NCBI RefSeq assembly: GCF_003481825.1
Contig: NZ_QULW01000006.1
Location: 103,805-167,804 of the forward strand
Reading direction: 5' to 3'
Source of the DNA: Clostridium sp. OM02-18AC
GTDB taxonomy: Bacteria; Bacillota; Clostridia; Lachnospirales; Lachnospiraceae
DNA length: 64,000 nt
Position numbers and translations under genes: made by a program. How positions within the stretch are numbered: the first letter of the stretch is position 1; each line of letters starts with the position of its first letter. A model generated the notes under the pieces. The model did no database searches. It saw only the letters and a program-made list of their open reading frames with translations, and was not told where the DNA came from. Positions 44,311-53,165 of this stretch are shown here, one piece after another.

Positions 44311-45215
44311 ATATCGAACAGATCCGATGCGTGATCGCCATCATGGAACATAAAACCTTTTTAGAAGCCGCGTTATCCTTAAACCGCTCCCAGTCCGCAG
44401 TCTCCAAAGAAATCCGTAAAATGGAAGAAGAACTCGGAGCTCCATTGTTTGTCCGCACTACCCGGAAAGTATATCTGACTCCGGTTGGAGAAGATTTTGT
44501 GCGCTGCGGCATGAAGATTCTCGATGCCTATGATGAAATCTGTGAGTCTGTTGCAAAACACCGGGAAGAATCCTCCCGTCAGCTTCGCCTTGGCAGTATT
44601 TACTTTGGTCAGAAAAATCCTCTGGCTCCCGCCATAGCCCACTTTATCAATCTGCATCCGTCTATTGAAATCACTGTAAAAGATGGGACCACATCGCCAC
44701 TTCTCCATGCCCTCATGAAAAATGAACTGGACATCGTTTTTGTTTCCAGCATGTACGCCGATGCGATCCCCAAAAAGACCTTTGCCGATGATCCGTCCTT
44801 AAAAAGCATTTCCTGTTTCCGGGATCCCTACTATGTTGTCGTTGGGAAAGGACATCCATTCCACGGGCGCAAACACTTATCCTTTGCAGAACTGGACAAA
44901 CAGGCCTTTATCTTTCCGGATTCGTCCATGGATGTTTACCAACATGCACTGCAGCAGCTGTTTGAGTATTACCATGTTACCATCCATTCTTCCATCTGCT
45001 GCAGCAGCGTACGCTCTGTCCTGCACATGGTCTCCCAGAACCTGGGCATCGCCATTCTTACCCGCCTGGTTACCGAATCCGATGACCTCGACATCATCCC
45101 ATTGGAAGGCGGACTGGTTCGTGATACTCAGATGGTCATGCGCAATCATCCACAAGATGAATCCGTCAGTCTGTTCTGGAATTATATGAAACAGTCCCTC
45201 AATTCCGGTTTATAA
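44307..45215 (+). CDS. LysR-family transcriptional regulator (b)
   Basis: 302 residues with helix-turn-helix FLEAALSLNRSQSAVSKEI (about 15-33). It overlaps the upstream LysR gene by 4 bases. AAAGGAAACC inside that gene serves as ribosome site. It converges on FAD2 with a 6-base overlap. Two LysR genes in tandem are uncommon; the pair may respond to two compounds or control the SLC13-1 and SLC13-2 units separately. Confidence 0.93.
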   Translation: MNIEQIRCVIAIMEHKTFLEAALSLNRSQSAVSKEIRKMEEELGAPLFVRTTRKVYLTPVGEDFVRCGMKILDAYDEICESVAKHREESSRQLRLGSIYFGQKNPLAPAIAHFINLHPSIEITVKDGTTSPLLHALMKNELDIVFVSSMYADAIPKKTFADDPSLKSISCFRDPYYVVVGKGHPFHGRKHLSFAELDKQAFIFPDSSMDVYQHALQQLFEYYHVTIHSSICCSSVRSVLHMVSQNLGIAILTRLVTESDDLDIIPLEGGLVRDTQMVMRNHPQDESVSLFWNYMKQSLNSGL

Positions 45216-46478
45216 CAGTTCCTGCTTCAGGATGCGTCCATCCAGGGAAGCAGCATCTACACCCTGCTCCCTGCAGTAATATGCGGCGCGTCCTGCTGCC
45301 TCGCCCAGCCGGATGCAGGTAATCATGACACGGATGCAGGCATGCGCCTCATATTCCGTAGAGATACAGCGGCCTGCCAGGATCAGGTTTTTGCAGGCAT
45401 CCGTAACCATAGAACGGTATGGAATAAAGAATACACCGGTTTTGGGCTTGATGATGGTACTGGATACCCCGTTTGTATCATGGATATCAATCGGATACGA
45501 ACTCTTCGCTACTGCATCTTCGAATTCTGTTCCATTCAAAACATCTTCATTGGTCAGCACATAATTTCCCATGATGCGTCTCGAGTCGCGCAGTCCGGTA
45601 AATTCTCCGGTTGCCGTAAGGTGCGCCTGCTCAAAACCCGGCACATGTTCCTGGAAAAAGCGGCTGATCCCTTTTACCTGTTTTCTTGCCTCATACTCTG
45701 CGCGGCTCCACTGCAATGTATCAAGTGGGTTCACCTGAATCCGGCTCATATTACAATAGTAAATTCCATTCGGAAGCGGACGGGCCAGCAGGTTGTTCAC
45801 ATACAGGCACCCTTCTTTCAGTCCCTGCTCAGCAAGTTCCCGCTTTTCTTTCTGCGGTACCTTTGCCCAGCGTTCTGCATCCACGCCGCCCATCTCGTAC
45901 ATCAGCGTTCCCGGCTGCAGCTGCCCCTTCTCATTTCCTGCCTTCCATCTGCATCCTGCATCCGCTGCCACAGATGCATGGAAACTCGCATCGATCACCG
46001 TGTCGGCATAAATTCGCTGGATGCCTTCCTGATTGTGGATCAGGACTGCCTCGATTTTCGAACCGTTTGTCTCGGTTCCGATCACACGGGTATGGAGCAG
46101 GACATCCGCCCCGGACTCAAACACCATATCCTCCATCACATTTTTCATGATTTCCGGATCATACGGGATGACTGCGACATCCAGATCCGGATCACCGCAC
46201 AGATAAATGGTTTCAATACCGTTGCTTCCGCCTTCTGACATCAGGCGTTCCAGAATTTCCTTTACGATTCCTTTTTTCTCTGCCTTATCTTCTCCGGCTG
46301 CAAACCCCATCAGCTGCCCGATCCTGGCTCCGGTCGCTGTACCACCAAGGCTTCCGCGTTCTTCAATCAGCAGAGTTTTCACTCCGCTTTTTGCCGCAGT
46401 AACTGCTGCTGCAAATCCGGCTGTTCCGCCGCCAACTACAATACACTCATAACGCTGTTCCCAGCTTTTGATCTCCAT
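45210..46478 (-). CDS. FAD-dependent oxidoreductase 2 (FAD_oxidored family)
   Basis: A 422-residue flavoprotein with GGGTAG at about 16-21, GSLGGTATG, GLRDSRRIMG, YPIDIHD and CIRLGEAAG. I place the start at 46478, after GGAGGAAAAC; the upstream extension overlaps the preceding transporter gene. It follows SLC13-2 on the same strand by 55 bases. It shares the IHD and GxRxxRR motifs with FAD1 and FAD3 but is only distantly related outside them. Confidence 0.88.
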   Translation of the reverse strand: MEIKSWEQRYECIVVGGGTAGFAAAVTAAKSGVKTLLIEERGSLGGTATGARIGQLMGFAAGEDKAEKKGIVKEILERLMSEGGSNGIETIYLCGDPDLDVAVIPYDPEIMKNVMEDMVFESGADVLLHTRVIGTETNGSKIEAVLIHNQEGIQRIYADTVIDASFHASVAADAGCRWKAGNEKGQLQPGTLMYEMGGVDAERWAKVPQKEKRELAEQGLKEGCLYVNNLLARPLPNGIYYCNMSRIQVNPLDTLQWSRAEYEARKQVKGISRFFQEHVPGFEQAHLTATGEFTGLRDSRRIMGNYVLTNEDVLNGTEFEDAVAKSSYPIDIHDTNGVSSTIIKPKTGVFFIPYRSMVTDACKNLILAGRCISTEYEAHACIRVMITCIRLGEAAGRAAYYCREQGVDAASLDGRILKQELL

Positions 46479-46533
46479 TTTCCAGTTTTCCTCCACACGT
46501 TTCCTTCTTATTGTTCCATCCTGTACGCATAAC

Positions 46534-47973
46534 CTACATAAACATGGCAGCAATCGGATAGCCAACAACTGCGATCACAACTGCAGCCATCACAGAAAGA
46601 ATCAGACCATATTTCAGCATCAGGTCCGTCTTTAACCAGCCAGTACCGGCTGCAACTGCTGCGTGGGCAGTAGACGGCGGAGTTGCCAGTGCTACACAGG
46701 CGCCTGCACCGATCACGCTTGCGAGTGCTCCAGGGTTTACACCCGCTACTGCTCCTCCATATACCAGCGGCAGCGCAATGCTGTAAAGCAGGGTAACTGT
46801 TACGGTATTGGATGCAAAGTTTGTCAGCATAACCGTGACAACAGAAATACATACTACAAATAACATCGGGGACATATTTCCGATCAGCGGGGAAAGTGCA
46901 TCGACTACCACTGCAGTCAGACCAACTTCCTCATTGGTCAGGGCACCACCCAGAATACCGGTTGCAGCAACCATCATAACAGCCGTCCACGGAACTTTGG
47001 AAATTGCCATATTAAAGTTCATCAGCGGTTTTCCATCTACATGGATCAGACACAGTGCGACCACGCCGATCATAGCCGGAGTCGGGGTACCAAGACCACT
47101 GATAAAGGAAGCAACTCCCGGCAGCACTCCTTTGATCAGACCCGGGATCATCCATAAAAATACAACGACTGCGAAAACTGCCAGAGAGTAAGTTTCCTCA
47201 CGTCCCATTTTTGTAATTCCCTGGCTCAGGATTTCCGTATCCAGTTTCTGCAGACGTTCTGTCTCCAGACGGAATACAAACTTGCACAGAAGCAGTGCAA
47301 TCACGAAAATAACAATTGCAGAAACAACACCGAATATAGTATAGCTTACAAAATCGATTGGCTGACCCATATCTTTCTCATACAGAGACATCGCCAGAAT
47401 CGGTACGGTATGCGCGATCGGCGTCGTAATTGTGGAAAGAGATGAAAAGAACAGGATTCCCAGCATAATTACCTGCGGGAATTTATCACCCTTTTTGTAA
47501 CCAAGTTCTTCAAAGATCTGCTCTGCGATCGGTACGAACACGATAAAGGTCGGTACCGGGGACATGAAAGAACCGATTACCAGCGGAGCCAAAAACAGAA
47601 GTCCGATAAAGATCCACGGATTCTTTTTGGTAAACGGACGGGTTACAAACCAGACTGCCACACGTTTTAACAGACCAGTCTGTCCCAGCACCCAGGTCAC
47701 CATGGAACTGAACAGAACAAAGGATACGATCCAGCCGCCCATAGATGCCTTCAGTGCATCCGAATAACTGTAAAGCGAAGTAAACATCAGAGCCACAATA
47801 CATAACACACTTGGCCAGGAAACCGAAACAAACAGCCACAACAGCACCGTTCCCAGAAAAATACCTGCCACCTGCATGCCCAGTACCGACAAGCCAAACA
47901 TCGGAGGAATATACCCCATTCCAAACATCAGGAATAAACTTACTACTACCACAACCCATTTTTTTGCATTCAT
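46534..47973 (-). CDS. SLC13/DASS-type carboxylate transporter 2
   Basis: 479-residue symporter-like membrane protein. The second substrate motif is SNT in TNFASNTVTVT, and the first is TITTPIAHT. GAAAGGAGAAG precedes the ATG. It has a promoter of its own at 48029-48057 and is followed by FAD2. Membrane arrangement matches SLC13-1 and SLC13-3, and the three proteins are clear paralogues, strongly diverged. Confidence 0.9.
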   Translation of the reverse strand: MNAKKWVVVVVSLFLMFGMGYIPPMFGLSVLGMQVAGIFLGTVLLWLFVSVSWPSVLCIVALMFTSLYSYSDALKASMGGWIVSFVLFSSMVTWVLGQTGLLKRVAVWFVTRPFTKKNPWIFIGLLFLAPLVIGSFMSPVPTFIVFVPIAEQIFEELGYKKGDKFPQVIMLGILFFSSLSTITTPIAHTVPILAMSLYEKDMGQPIDFVSYTIFGVVSAIVIFVIALLLCKFVFRLETERLQKLDTEILSQGITKMGREETYSLAVFAVVVFLWMIPGLIKGVLPGVASFISGLGTPTPAMIGVVALCLIHVDGKPLMNFNMAISKVPWTAVMMVAATGILGGALTNEEVGLTAVVVDALSPLIGNMSPMLFVVCISVVTVMLTNFASNTVTVTLLYSIALPLVYGGAVAGVNPGALASVIGAGACVALATPPSTAHAAVAAGTGWLKTDLMLKYGLILSVMAAVVIAVVGYPIAAMFM

Positions 47974-48028
47974 AAAACACTTCTCCTTTCTTGGTCATTT
48001 GTATACCGAAGTTTTCCTTTCAAGAACC

Positions 48029-48057
48029 AGTATAGCCATTCCCAATTTTTCAAGCAA
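48029..48057 (-). promoter_or_regulatory. Promoter of the SLC13-2/FAD2 operon
   Basis: On the minus strand, TTGCTT (48052-48057), 17 bases, TATACT (48029-48034). Confidence 0.65.
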
Positions 48058-48132
48058 TTCGCTTTTTTGTCGATTTATTCCATTTAAGAATAAATACTGT
48101 CAGAATTGCCGTTATGGAATAAGTGCAATACA

Positions 48133-48182
48133 GCAAAATGAGCGGCAGATACCAAAAAACGGATATCTGCCGCTCATTTTGC
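48133..48182 (-). terminator. Long hairpin after the YdiB-like gene
   Basis: Perfect 19-bp arms (48133-48151 and 48164-48182) with a 12-base loop, 25 bases past the stop of the dehydrogenase gene. The stem ends in ATTTTGC on the minus strand. It separates the FAD3/SLC13-3/YdiB unit from the SLC13-2 unit. Confidence 0.75.
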
Positions 48183-48207
48183 AATTGATTTTTGTCACAC
48201 ACCGCAC

Positions 48208-49074
48208 TTACTCAGCGAAGTATTTCTCCATGACTTCCTGTGCCGGCATCTCCTGTCCGGTGTAAAGCTTGAACGCTTCTGCACCCTGCCAGAGCAGCAT
48301 GCCGATTCCAGGAATCGTCTTGCAGCCAGCGGCGGCTGCCTCTTTTAAGAGTTTGGTCTCCCGTGGATTGTAAACCACGTCGGAAACAACCAGATCCTTG
48401 CGGAACATGCCCGGATCGGTGATCAGACTCTGGTCATCCATCGGCTTCATGCCAACACGGGTTGCATTGGTGAAGATGTCGCTGTCCGCGATTTCTTTTC
48501 GGAATGCCTCCTGGTCGTCAAGATCAAACAGGTTCACCGTGCAGGACGGAACATGTTCGCGGATCTTCTCTACCGTTGTCTCTGCGTTTGCAAAGAAAGA
48601 ATCCTTTCTTGCAAAGATAGAGATTTCCCGCATGCCTTCCAGTGCTGCCGTAATCTCAATTGCAGTTGCTGCACCGCCGGAACCGGCAATGGTCATCTTC
48701 TTTCCTGTGATTTCGAAACCATGTTCACGGCAGTTTCTGACCCAGCCCAGACCGTCCGTATTGTGACCGATGAGCTTGCCATGGTCATTGACTACGGTAT
48801 TGACTGCTCCGATCAGTTCTGCTGCTTTCGACAGTTCGTCGCAGCATGCCAGGGTCGCAGTTTTGCATGGCATAGTAATGTTAAAGCCTTTTACATTCAG
48901 CAGGCGAAGTGCCTTTACTGCCTCTGCAGTCTCCTCTTCCTTGATATCATAGGCAAGATAAGCATAATCCAGTCCAAGCTTCTGGAAGCTGTAATTGTAC
49001 ATGGCCGGGGAACCGGAATGTCCTACCGGACTTCCGATCAGGCACAGCATTTGTGTATGTCCGCTAATTTCCAT
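48208..49074 (-). CDS. Quinate/shikimate dehydrogenase (YdiB-like)
   Basis: 288-residue NAD(P)-dependent dehydrogenase interconverting shikimate/quinate and their 3-dehydro forms. Substrate residues Ser20 and Ser22 (GHSGS), catalytic Lys71, Asn92 and Asp107 (NTDG) are present. The nucleotide loop is AGSGGAATA. The following strand ends in FARKDSFF with Asp158. This matches the NRRDEFF region of E. coli YdiB, the NAD-using quinate/shikimate enzyme, rather than the NRT motif of biosynthetic AroE. The C-terminal GMLLWQGAEAF also fits YdiB. GGGAGG lies ahead of the ATG at 49074. It is the third gene after FAD3 and SLC13-3. Confidence 0.92.
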   Translation of the reverse strand: MEISGHTQMLCLIGSPVGHSGSPAMYNYSFQKLGLDYAYLAYDIKEEETAEAVKALRLLNVKGFNITMPCKTATLACCDELSKAAELIGAVNTVVNDHGKLIGHNTDGLGWVRNCREHGFEITGKKMTIAGSGGAATAIEITAALEGMREISIFARKDSFFANAETTVEKIREHVPSCTVNLFDLDDQEAFRKEIADSDIFTNATRVGMKPMDDQSLITDPGMFRKDLVVSDVVYNPRETKLLKEAAAAGCKTIPGIGMLLWQGAEAFKLYTGQEMPAQEVMEKYFAE

Positions 49075-49183
49075 CTTAATCCTCCCATTCAGCAATGATT
49101 TGTGCTTTATTTTACTCTGATTTTTGCATACTGGCAAGTCATTTATTGAGGAATCTGCGCACAGCCATTATGGGAAAATAGAT

Positions 49184-50629
49184 TTACAGGACTGCTGCCG
49201 CGATCGGATAGCCAATGAAGGAAAGTACAAGGATACTGAAAATTGCGGCAAGACCGCCGTATTTGAACATCTCCTTTACATCAACCCATCCAGTTCCTGC
49301 AACGACTGCCATCGGCATTGTGGACGGCGGAGTTGCAAATGCGTAAGATGCTGCCGCAGCGATAACGGATGCCAGTGCAACCATGTTGACATTGCCCATT
49401 GCAATTGCGATCGGGGCAGAGATCGTGAAGAATACGGTTGCGCACACGGTGTTAGAAGAAAAGTTTGTTGCAATAATACACAGGGCAGCAATAATCAGGA
49501 TGAATACGCCCTGATCCAGTCCGGAAACAACCGGTGTGATCTTTTCAATCAGGAAATTGGAGATTCCTACATCTTCCAGTGTCAGGGTTCCGCTTAAAAC
49601 CAGAACTGCAGCGTTGAAAATCAGAGCGCTCCACGGTACTCCCTTTGTCGCAGACTCTTTATAATCCATGATCGGCTTTCCGTCTACTTTCCAGATACAT
49701 AAAATGATGATCGCAATCATAACCGGAACTGCATTGCCAAGCGCACTCAGTTTCATATTCACAATCGGCAGTGTGAGGTTCTTAAAGCAGCTCTGAATGA
49801 TCCATACTGCGATAACAGCTACAAACAGGGTTGCTGCAATTTTCTCCTGTTTTCCCATCTCCGGAAGAGACTCTCTTAAATGGGAAACATCGTAATCTTT
49901 CATACGGCTTAAATCCGGTCTGTAAAGGAAACGGTACATCAGGATCAGCAGAACAAAGATCAGGATGCCCGTTGCAAAGCCAAACAGGCTATAGGAAACA
50001 ATATTTACCGATAAGCCGGTCTGCTCCAGCAGAAGCTGAATCGGGATCAGGACAATCGCATGTCCAAGCGGTGTGTTGGCAGAACCGATACCGACCGCAA
50101 TGCCCAGACCTAACACGATCATCTGCGGAACGCGGTCACCTTTCTGGTACTCCAGTTCGCTGAAGATCTGCTCTGCGATCGGCAGAAAGATCAGGAGTGC
50201 TGCCGTCTGTGACATAAAGGATGCCACAAACATGGCACCAAACAGGAACATGATGACGAATGCCCACGGACCTTTCTTCGCAATCTTGTTGGTCATAAAC
50301 CAGATTGCCATACGTCTGGAAAAACCAACCTGGCTCAATACATGGCTTAACATAAAGAATACCATCAGGAATGCAATGGTGGAGTTACCAAAACCGGAAG
50401 AAAAGATGGCTGCCGGTTTCATCAGTCCGATCACTGCAACCATAGCCATACACAAAAAGCTTGGCCAGTCTGTTCCTACAAAGTTCCACAAAATCATAAT
50501 TCCAATAAACAGACCAATTGCCTGCATGGAAGCTGTTGTAAGCCCCTCCGGTGCCGGAATCAGCGGCGTCAGCAATATAAACGCGAACGCAACCACCATG
50601 TAAATCAGATTTTTCTTATTTTTGTCCAT
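49184..50629 (-). CDS. SLC13/DASS-type carboxylate transporter 3
   Basis: 481-residue symporter-like membrane protein. The second substrate motif is SNT in TNFSSNTVCAT; the first reads ANTPLGHA. AAGGAGAAGGAG stands ahead of the ATG at 50629. It lies between FAD3 (31 bases upstream) and the YdiB-like gene (109 bases downstream), which suggests uptake of a hydroaromatic acid such as quinate or shikimate. Confidence 0.9.
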   Translation of the reverse strand: MDKNKKNLIYMVVAFAFILLTPLIPAPEGLTTASMQAIGLFIGIMILWNFVGTDWPSFLCMAMVAVIGLMKPAAIFSSGFGNSTIAFLMVFFMLSHVLSQVGFSRRMAIWFMTNKIAKKGPWAFVIMFLFGAMFVASFMSQTAALLIFLPIAEQIFSELEYQKGDRVPQMIVLGLGIAVGIGSANTPLGHAIVLIPIQLLLEQTGLSVNIVSYSLFGFATGILIFVLLILMYRFLYRPDLSRMKDYDVSHLRESLPEMGKQEKIAATLFVAVIAVWIIQSCFKNLTLPIVNMKLSALGNAVPVMIAIIILCIWKVDGKPIMDYKESATKGVPWSALIFNAAVLVLSGTLTLEDVGISNFLIEKITPVVSGLDQGVFILIIAALCIIATNFSSNTVCATVFFTISAPIAIAMGNVNMVALASVIAAAASYAFATPPSTMPMAVVAGTGWVDVKEMFKYGGLAAIFSILVLSFIGYPIAAAVL

Positions 50630-50660
50630 AACTCCTTCTCCTTTGTTATCGTGAAATGTC

Positions 50661-51929
50661 TCACGCACCATAATGTGCACTCAGACACGCACGTATCTCT
50701 TCTGCCTTGAGTGTATCCAAATCACTGTGATCCTTCTGGGCAAGCGCAAACAGATATCCAGCGGATTCCCCGACATTCATCATAATCGGCATTACGCGGA
50801 TTGCCGCAGTTACTTTTTTCTCTGCACACAGACTTTTGCCCAAAACCAGAGTGCGGTGCAATTTCTTTGGCACCAGGCTCCGGTACGGAATGTGGTACAC
50901 GCCCGGTAAAACCTTCCATATTACAGACTTTGTGACTGGATCGTGAATGTCCATCGGATAACATCCGCATGCAATGCTGTCTGCAAAATCGGTCATATTT
51001 TCCAGGTCTTCCAGTTTCAGTGTGTATGAACATTCCGCCCGGCGGCCATCACGCACACCCATAACCGGGGCAATGTTGGATACATAGGCCTGTTCCATAC
51101 CAGGAACTTTTTCTTTTACAAATGCAAGAACCGATAAAATCTGCTTTCTTGCATCCACAATACTCCGGGTATACGCACCTGCATCTTCATAATCGCCCTG
51201 TGCACGCGTTACATTTAAACTCACATCCCGTGAGCCTGGAATCGGGGTAAACGCAAGAATCTTTCCTTTGAGAATTCCCTGCTCAAACCCTTCCCGGATA
51301 AGGTCCGGAATCTTTCCGCTCTCCTGATACTGCTTCAGCTTGTCCATATCAACGTTGGAAAGACGGAACATCAGGGTTGCGGTAAGCTGCTGCTCTTCCG
51401 GGGTTTTGATCGTTTCACCGCCAAGTGCACGGATCACATTGGCATTTCCGGTGGCATCCGCAAGATAATCGCTGTGCAGGGTAAACGTCTCATAAAGCGT
51501 TCTTACCGTTACTTCACACTCCGCTTCCCGCTCACAGGCACGTTCCAGTTCTGTTTCATAATAAAGATCAATGCCGGCGTCCACAGCCTTTTGTTCGAAA
51601 ATGATTTTTAACATTTCCGGATCATAACGCAGACGATCTACTTTGACGTCTTTGTTGGATGACATCGGAACTGCAAAATGGTATTCTGCATGACCGCTTG
51701 CAATCAGCGCATCAAAAATTTCCTGTTCAATTCCCCGATATAAGGGTTTTGACTGAAAACCGGCAGCATTCATCTCTGTCAGACCACTGCCGCATGCCAT
51801 ACCACCCAGATAGGTATTCTTCTCGATGATTGCCGTTTTCAGACCGGATCTTGCAGCCGCAAGCGCACATAAAATTCCAGATGTACCGCCGCCAACTACG
51901 ATCAGATTGTATTTGCTTGTTTTTGACAT
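50661..51929 (-). CDS. FAD-dependent oxidoreductase 3 (FAD_oxidored family)
   Basis: 422-residue flavoprotein: GGGTSG near residues 13-18, YLGGMACGSG, GVRDGRRAE, YPMDIHD near 323 and MNVGESAG. The upstream extension to 52091 has no ribosome site, while GGAGGGG precedes the ATG at 51929. First gene of the FAD3/SLC13-3/YdiB-like unit and divergent from LysR (c). It may oxidise, dehydroxylate or aromatise the hydroaromatic acid that the other gene products import and dehydrogenate; this is inference. Confidence 0.87.
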   Translation of the reverse strand: MSKTSKYNLIVVGGGTSGILCALAAARSGLKTAIIEKNTYLGGMACGSGLTEMNAAGFQSKPLYRGIEQEIFDALIASGHAEYHFAVPMSSNKDVKVDRLRYDPEMLKIIFEQKAVDAGIDLYYETELERACEREAECEVTVRTLYETFTLHSDYLADATGNANVIRALGGETIKTPEEQQLTATLMFRLSNVDMDKLKQYQESGKIPDLIREGFEQGILKGKILAFTPIPGSRDVSLNVTRAQGDYEDAGAYTRSIVDARKQILSVLAFVKEKVPGMEQAYVSNIAPVMGVRDGRRAECSYTLKLEDLENMTDFADSIACGCYPMDIHDPVTKSVIWKVLPGVYHIPYRSLVPKKLHRTLVLGKSLCAEKKVTAAIRVMPIMMNVGESAGYLFALAQKDHSDLDTLKAEEIRACLSAHYGA

Positions 51930-51986
51930 AATCCCCTCCATGTAAATGTTCTGTCCCGTCTGCGCATTCGGTTTTTGTTTATCCAA

Positions 51987-52015
51987 ATTGTATCCCAAAA
52001 AAACCAAAACAACAA
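51987..52015 (-). promoter_or_regulatory. Promoter of the FAD3/SLC13-3/YdiB-like operon
   Basis: On the minus strand, TTGTTG (52010-52015), 17 bases, TACAAT (51987-51992). Confidence 0.7.
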
Positions 52016-52080
52016 TTCCGATTCGGAAACCATCTATTCGATATTTGAAAGTTATCGGGAAGATCCATGCCGGTTGCAGC

Positions 52081-52110
52081 TTGCGTTTCATTCTTTCCTA
52101 ATGATATAAT
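52081..52110 (+). promoter_or_regulatory. Promoter of LysR (c)
   Basis: TTGCGT (52081-52086), 18 bases, consensus TATAAT (52105-52110). Confidence 0.7.
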
Positions 52111-52212
52111 CAACAAAGTGAGCCAGAAAGCTGCCTGCAGATTTTTGGCAAACGGCGAAATTATTGAGTGATGAAATCACGCTATCATGTCTCAAGAAAG
52201 GCAGGAATGTCT

Positions 52213-53127
52213 ATGCATACCGATCAATTAGAATACTTTATCGCGATCGCAGAATCACTCAGTTTTACCGAAGCTTCCTACAGTCTGATGATTTCGCAGT
52301 CATCTCTGTCCAAACAGATCACCAAACTGGAAGACGAGCTGAACGTAAAACTGTTTTCCAGAGAAAAACGGCAGCTGCAGTTAACCCCTGCCGGACACGA
52401 TTTTCTTGTTTATGCACAAAATGCACTGAAAAATTATCGCACGATCAAAAGCGAACTTTCCCGGTATTCCGCCGAAAAATCCATCACGATCGGCAGCGTT
52501 GACCATCTCGGAAAAGTTGGTCTTACCGAACCCATTGCCTCTTTTATGGATCAGTTTCCAGAAGACAATCTTCACATCAATATCCAGAAAGGCTATGCCC
52601 AGCAGGTCGTCTCCTGGCTTTTGGAGGGAAAAACCGATATCTGTTTTACCGCAAAAATAGAAGACCGCGAACAGCATGTTTCCAATCTGTCGGTCTTTGA
52701 CCTTACCGATTATTACTGTCGCGATCTCGTCAGCGATGAATATTTTGCAATTGTCCCAAGCAACCACCCACTTGCCGGGCGAAGCTGCATCGACTGGGCA
52801 GAATTAAAGGAGGAACGCCTGCTTATCCTAGATAAGCAAAACTCAGTCAACAGTCTGATCCGCAACCGTTTTTCCTACTACCATATCGTCCCTCATATTG
52901 CATTTGAATGCAACCAGACCGATGCGCTCTTGAAGATGGTGGAAGATGGTTATGGCATTACCTTTCTCTCCGGATTGGTTGCCACCACCACCTACGATGT
53001 GAGAAAAATCAAAATGAATCAGCCGCTTTCCCGCTATACCACCATGATCGTGAAAAACAGCCAGATGCAGAAAAAGAGCCTTGTTTCCCAGTTTGCTTCT
53101 TATGTAGAAGCTTTTTGTATCCATTAA
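52213..53127 (+). CDS. LysR-family transcriptional regulator (c)
   Basis: 304 residues with helix-turn-helix FTEASYSLMISQSSLSKQI (about 18-36) and LysR effector domain. AGGAATG lies ahead of the ATG at 52213; further upstream in-frame ATGs lack a site. It is divergent from the FAD3/SLC13-3/YdiB-like unit, so a hydroaromatic acid is its likely inducer. Confidence 0.93.
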   Translation: MHTDQLEYFIAIAESLSFTEASYSLMISQSSLSKQITKLEDELNVKLFSREKRQLQLTPAGHDFLVYAQNALKNYRTIKSELSRYSAEKSITIGSVDHLGKVGLTEPIASFMDQFPEDNLHINIQKGYAQQVVSWLLEGKTDICFTAKIEDREQHVSNLSVFDLTDYYCRDLVSDEYFAIVPSNHPLAGRSCIDWAELKEERLLILDKQNSVNSLIRNRFSYYHIVPHIAFECNQTDALLKMVEDGYGITFLSGLVATTTYDVRKIKMNQPLSRYTTMIVKNSQMQKKSLVSQFASYVEAFCIH

Positions 53128-53165
53128 AAGTCCAGCTTCTTCTCTTTGCCTATAACTGTTTTACA

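Noticed and set aside
45342..46238. 298-codon plus-strand frame opposite FAD oxidoreductase 2
   Set aside because: Shadow of a real gene; no start signal and no recognisable protein features.
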